NCBI GenBank assembly: GCA_002633005.1
Contig: NMRA01000126.1
Location: forward strand, 870,218 to 907,040
Source of the DNA: Phoronis australis
Taxonomy: Eukaryota > Phoronida > Phoronidae
Direction of reading: 5' to 3'
Length of the DNA stretch: 36,823 nt
Shown: piece by piece, positions 32,653 through 36,823 of the stretch
Position numbering within the stretch: position 1 is the first letter of the stretch
How the letters are laid out: the number at the start of each line of letters is the position of its first letter
Position numbers and translations under genes: made by a program
The notes under the pieces: generated by a model
The model's database searches: none
Told to the model about the DNA's origin: nothing
What the model saw: the letters and a program-made list of their open reading frames with translations, nothing else

Positions 32653-33162
32653 AAAAAAAGGTGTTTTTGTTGCACAAAATATGATGCACATTCCTGCCAC
32701 TTGATGGCGCTTTTCTATTGAATTGACCAATCAGAGAGCCAGATTGTATTGTTGTGCTTAGTTACTTCAATATGGCTGCTCCCATGGAGTGTGATGCCTG
32801 TATAATTCAAGGTTTATCAAACAGCACAAAATTGTGATGTCAGAGCCTAAAGAAGCTTAGGAAAGCTTCCTGACGAAAGCTGATTGACTGTGGAACTCTG
32901 TAGATCAGTAGATCAAAAAGAAGAAGAGGTGTCACAAACGTTTGTGCAGAAAACAGCTGCATGCCCTGGTAGCCTACACAGTATACTGCTGAGTGCTATA
33001 GACTAGAATACCAAGTGTCAGACCAGAAAATTGAAAGGACATAGAACGGCATAGCAACGTTTCAAGGCACCAACAGTAGTACTAAAGCTGAAGTTGCTGA
33101 AAGTGATACAGATGTTATCCAAGATTTCCCAAGAAAATCAATCACTTCCAAAATCTGAAACA

Positions 33163-33282
33163 CCCAATTAACCTGAACAAGATAGGAACATTCTGAAACA
33201 TGAGTGCATCATTTGTTAGCAGGAAAAGTACATTATGGGCCACATTTCAAGAAAGAGAAAGAAGTATAGCTTTCAAAAACAG
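33163..33282 (+). pseudogene. N-terminal exon remnant with a CxxC motif (transposon-carried gene)
   Basis: One frame reads ILKHECIIC, a stop (TAG, one base from CAG), then QEKYIMGHISRKRKK and a donor (CAG|GTACGT) at 33282/33283. The CIIC pair followed by basic residues looks like the start of a zinc-binding N-terminus. In another frame an ATG at 33200 gives an open exon to the same donor. The assignment is weak. Confidence 0.35.
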
Positions 33283-33709
33283 GTACGTGTTTTTTAAAAA
33301 TACATTTTGGTGTTTTCCACGTGTGATTCAGTATTATCACCAGTTGTTTTTTAACTTGTTCAGCCCCTTGACTGCCTAGGCCTTAGACAATACTGCTGAC
33401 CCAGTAGAGACGATGATCATACTATAGGTACTTCATATGCCGGATACTTTTCGGCAAATTATGTTCCTATAAGTTTAGAAGTACCGCGTAGAGAGATGCC
33501 TCTGAGGAGGTCGTTAATGTTTTCATTTGTTCCCAGTTTAAACAAATACTCCTGCAATCCTGTTTTTCGAACACTCCATTCAGTTGCCACATCGACACTG
33601 CTTGCGCTAAGGGATAATCCTATGGCGTTATACTGTGGGTGTGATTTTAAAGCACTTTAAGTCTAAAATTTTTGAGAAGGTTAAATGGAGTAGATAGTTG
33701 CAAACAACA

Positions 33710-33823
33710 TGCCCAAGTGGCCGTCATCCCCTGCCGTAGTCTCAATTTTTTGTAAACATTAATTACTTAGGTAGCAGCTGCAATGATAATTAAATTAAAG
33801 TGCCTAAGTGGCCATCGTCGCCG
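33710..33823. repeat. Diverged direct repeat pair inside the transposon
   Basis: TGCCCAAGTGGCCGTCATC at 33710 and TGCCTAAGTGGCCATCGTC at 33801 differ at three transitions. Confidence 0.6.
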
Positions 33824-34283
33824 TCGAAATTTGAGGACGATGGAAGCCACTGTCCATTTCGTCAAACGTCGATTACCTTAAGTGTAAATCGATTGACTAT
33901 GGTTTGAGCATCTGATTTAAAAAAATTAAATTTCAATCACTGCACAGGTATATCAGCTGATTTATTTTCAGCTGCATCTACTGATCTAATTATTAGACGA
34001 TCAACATTATTAGGCTACAGATCAAACGGCATGTAAATTTGTTAGGCTGGTGGTGGATCAGCTCCTGATACGTCCGTCTGAAAAAGTTGCATGCCAACTC
34101 ACTCATAGTTGAATGTTAAATTAGTGTTAACAGTTCGGGTTTTTTTCAGTTGGACTTGTATCGCAAGCAACAGCTCAGTCCAGAGCCCTGAATATGCAAA
34201 TGAAATTCAAAGATAAAGACCTTGTGTCTTAGAAGCCAAGTACCACAGATCATCATGCTGTAAAAAAGAGAAAGACAAAGATT

Positions 34284-34475
34284 GTGGAGAGTGACGAATC
34301 CCCAGTTTTCAGAGATGTTTTTCTACAGTTTTGTTTGGAGTTCATTGAATCAAAGCTTCTAGCACATGGAGATGTCATTTGCCTTTCAAAAATAAAGCAA
34401 GACTTTGAAGCTGTTCTTCAGAAAGCTGGTGTGCATGAAGTTATTTGGACAGGCAATCTTAAGAAATATTGTTGA
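34284..34475 (+). pseudogene. Internal domain remnant of a transposon-carried gene
   Basis: The open frame reads SPVFRDVFLQFCLEFIESK, then VICLSKIKQDFEAVLQKAGV and TGNLKKYC, and stops. A helix ending (F/Y)IE, then a (L)SxIxxxF helix and a short helix with LK, is a pattern I associate with uncharacterised repeat-like genes in cnidarian, mollusc and hemichordate genomes that also carry the C-terminal Cys-rich block seen at 34.8 kb. No catalytic motif is visible. The stop after KKYC suggests truncation. Confidence 0.4.
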
Positions 34476-34672
34476 AGCTACTCACTGTTGTAGTTTGTGC
34501 CTGACTAAGAGATACGAAAGTGAATTGAGGCTAGTGTTCAATAATTCACTTGCTGACTCTAATTAACACAGCCCATTATAACATATTTTGAATCAAACGT
34601 TTGCCCAAATAGTGCCCGCCTCCAAACAAGGACTTAGTGTTTGACCCTTCATTGCCTGCGGGCTAATCACCA

Positions 34673-34942
34673 GTGTGCAGTGCTGTACCCTCTCTAATCG
34701 ACCATAGTTGGCTCCTTGGCGGTGGAGCTTTGCAGTTAATATGTATGGCAATGACCGCATCTCCATTGACAGTACTAAACGATGAACGCTGCAAGTGCAA
34801 AAAGAACATGTGTGCTGGGAAACTGAGTTTGTGCTGCAATGCTGGGTCAAACTGTACAGAAATGTGCAGCTGTGACAACTGTAGTAACATCAGCAACACT
34901 GACTGCATAACATTGGATAGTTCTTTGACAAGTCAACCCTAA
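34673..34942 (+). pseudogene. C-terminal Cys-rich (CXC-like) remnant of the transposon-carried gene
   Basis: The last about 40 codons hold RCKCKKNMC, then SLCCNAGSNCTEMCSCDNC: nine Cys in a CxC, CC, CxC arrangement reminiscent of tesmin/TSO1-type or similar small zinc-binding CXC blocks. The frame stops at 34942. Upstream, another frame carries LRANHQCAVLYP, which resembles the lead-in segment of the same gene family, so a frameshift lies between them. Probably a DNA- or zinc-binding tail; no enzymatic role is visible. Confidence 0.45.
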
Positions 34943-35542
34943 ATAGACCTCCAATCCCGTTATTTCCTTTTTTGTATTAAAAAGTTAATTTTATTTGTTG
35001 ATTAAGTCATAGAAAGTACATACTTTGATCATTGTCATGTATTTGTCTCATACTGCTTGATAAACGCTGTCAGAATAATCTATTATTTTCATACAGTCTT
35101 TGTGCACATTCACAGAGATCATTCAACTATATTGTTTTTGTACTATAACGTATTTCTGGTGTATTATGCAAACAAGCTGTATTTTACACCATTAGTCAAT
35201 GTTTTAGTCATTGAGGCACAAATTTTGCCCAGTCTCAAGTGTTTTGTGTTATTTTTGTTGCCTGACAATGCCAGAATAACTTCCTAAGTCTTCCTAGTAA
35301 CATTCAGACTTAGTTTGCATTTTTGCCACTAGGTGTCTCTTTACGTTTTTTAAATTTCAACTGTTTACAGTTAATTTACAATAGTAAAACATGTAATGTG
35401 AGTGTAATATTGTTCAATACAATGGCACTGATGGGACCATATTACTTGTTTTCAAAAAAAGTCACCAAAACTGTTGTTTTTACAAATATAAGTTTACTAA
35501 GCTCTTTGGTGATTATTAGTTAACTTCAAACTCAAATTTCTC

Positions 35543-35690
35543 AAAAATGTGCAACTTTATATGTGGGAACTTTTTAGATTTTGAAAACACTCTAATAAAT
35601 GAATTAAAAAACACCAAAATAAAATTGCCCCCCTAAAGTACTCACAAAAACCATTTTCTAGAGGCCCTACAAAATCTGGCCCACCGACTA
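35543..35690 (-). repeat. Right terminal inverted repeat
   Basis: The inverse of 32514-32652, with the outer 17 bases identical. Confidence 0.85.
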
Positions 35691-36823
35691 TATGACGCAT
35701 GAGGCTAGGCTAAGCGTGTTTTACTGGGTTTAATTAACTCTGATAAACAAACAGTATAAACAGAACAACGAACATGCAACATCAAATTATTGAATAAAAT
35801 TGCTATACAGTTAGAATATCCTGACAGCTAAACTTGCGAAAATATGGAAAATTAATTTAGACGCATTTTAATTCCCTACAGCCGGGCGGCTGACGAATAC
35901 CAGTTGGAGGCGAAATAACTACAAGTAGAAAACTTGACATGATGCCAAAGTTTTTTATAATATAAGTATTAATAAGTTTAAAGTAAAAGGAATAATTCCC
36001 ACTTAGCCAGAAACATTCGTGTACGCTGCTAGCCGGCGGAGCCGGACCGCCTGGCCTGCCGTGCGCCGGCGGACATCTGCGCGCCGCGCAGGGCAAGATG
36101 AAAACATTAGTTAGCTACCCGGCCCTGAATGAGTGAAATTCCTGTGACAAAGAAGATAAAAAACATTGCGTCATGCTCCTAACACTGCAATATATTCCCA
36201 TCGCCGACATTCAGCTCATTGACTAACATTCACTACACTCCCCCCCGCTCTGGTTTGCCGCAACGCGGAATTTTTTTTATTTAGACAACAGACTGAGGTA
36301 TATATTGTAAGTTTGTTTTTGTGAGGTTTAAAAATATATTTTCCCTGATAACTGAAAATCAAAGCCACTTTAGCAAGTGATTATCACTGAGTTCCCGGCG
36401 AAGAGTCACGGCGACTGCAGGGCCGAAATTACTTCACCGGTTACTGTGTCCTGGCAGCAAAATCTACCACAGGTATGGAGCTCATTGTTTAGAGATAAAA
36501 CTTGTTTTTTTGTCGAAACATCGCCTTATGTGGATGTTTTTGCGGTGCCGATTTGCTGCCGATTATGCACTGCGCTTACACGTCCGGGTAGTCACCGAGA
36601 CACGGCAATCATGATTGCCACTTAATTCAGGCTGGTACTTTGCATCAATTTCAAGATATGGCGATAAGAATAAGACCTAAACGGTTACTGTTGCTAATTG
36701 ACCTATCGCCAAGATTATGACAGACGGCTTAATTGACCAATCAGAACGCAGCATTCTTGGCACACCTTCGTCTGCGTTACCAAGCCTCCGTTTTACCCGA
36801 CAAACCATACGCAGTCGAGTAAA
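35691..36823. other. Unannotated stretch with a GC-rich island
   Basis: The segment 36027-36102 is strikingly GC- and CpG-rich (GCCGGCGGAGCCGG, GCGCCGCGC) within AT-rich surroundings. A CCAAT-type motif (GACCAATCAGAACG) lies near 36737. An open frame at 36377-36625 has no recognised domain. Confidence 0.35.

Larger units (their letters stand above)
32514..35690 (+). mobile_element. DNA transposon with long terminal inverted repeats
   Basis: The left end begins TAGTCGGTGGGCCAGAT, and the right end read backwards is the same. Further matching blocks lie in the same order: TTGTGAGTACTTT followed by a G run and CAA, AAAAAGTTCCCAC, and TTGCACATTTTT. The inverted repeats are about 140 bp. The flanking TAT on both sides (32511-32513 and 35691-35693) may be a 3-bp target duplication. 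The 3.2-kb interior has a CCAAT-type motif near 32730 and fragments of a multi-exon Cys-containing gene on the plus strand, but no recognisable transposase, so the copy looks internally deleted. I cannot assign the superfamily; the TSD length would fit a Harbinger-like element. Confidence 0.82.

Overview
This is eukaryotic, intron-rich DNA from an invertebrate animal, probably a marine deuterostome or lophotrochozoan. The species cannot be fixed from the sequence. Short exons with GT..AG borders, decayed LINE and DNA-transposon coding pieces, small palindromic repeats and single N positions all point to an animal whole-genome assembly.

The only convincing host gene lies on the minus strand and fills roughly the left half of the window. 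It encodes a secreted-type protein made of tandem copies of the Tae4 cysteine amidase fold. Tae4 is the bacterial type VI secretion amidase effector 4, which cleaves peptidoglycan peptides. Its transferred eukaryotic relatives are known as domesticated amidase effectors (dae4). Each copy is split over three exons. Exon A carries the catalytic Cys in DTCGxRFSY, exon B carries GQKYxIRADTWHCYL, and exon C carries KGIIxF, the catalytic His in GHIDLWDG and a terminal FEI. In transcription order (high to low coordinate) the exons are: a possible signal-peptide exon (27.4 kb), a Thr/Pro-rich mucin-like exon (15.5-15.2 kb), A1 (13.9), B1 (10.3), C1 (8.9), A2 (8.6), B2 (7.7), a broken C exon ending in a stop (6.6-6.4), a C exon fused to a second mucin-like stretch (2.6-2.1), A3 (0.7) and B3 (0.3). 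The last C exon should lie beyond position 1. All intact exon borders agree in phase, so one multi-domain protein is the simplest reading. Two deviations stand out. The C exon at 2.5 kb has Tyr in place of the catalytic His. The C exon at 6.5 kb keeps the His but carries a frameshift.

The large introns and the right half hold mobile-element debris. These are a THAP zinc-finger fragment (11.1 kb), a LINE copy with endonuclease and reverse transcriptase remnants in the same orientation as the gene (about 16.9-19.9 kb), a possible LTR or promoter remnant (22.1-22.6 kb), three near-perfect palindromes (16.2, 25.0 and 26.3 kb), a hAT-like tip (28.1 kb), a DDE transposase fragment (30.0-30.4 kb), and a complete-looking DNA transposon with terminal inverted repeats of about 140 bp (32.5-35.7 kb). 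No tRNA, rRNA or CRISPR was seen.

Functional inference: a secreted, disulphide-rich, mucin-linked array of peptidoglycan amidase domains would fit mucosal antibacterial defence. This rests on domain family and architecture only.
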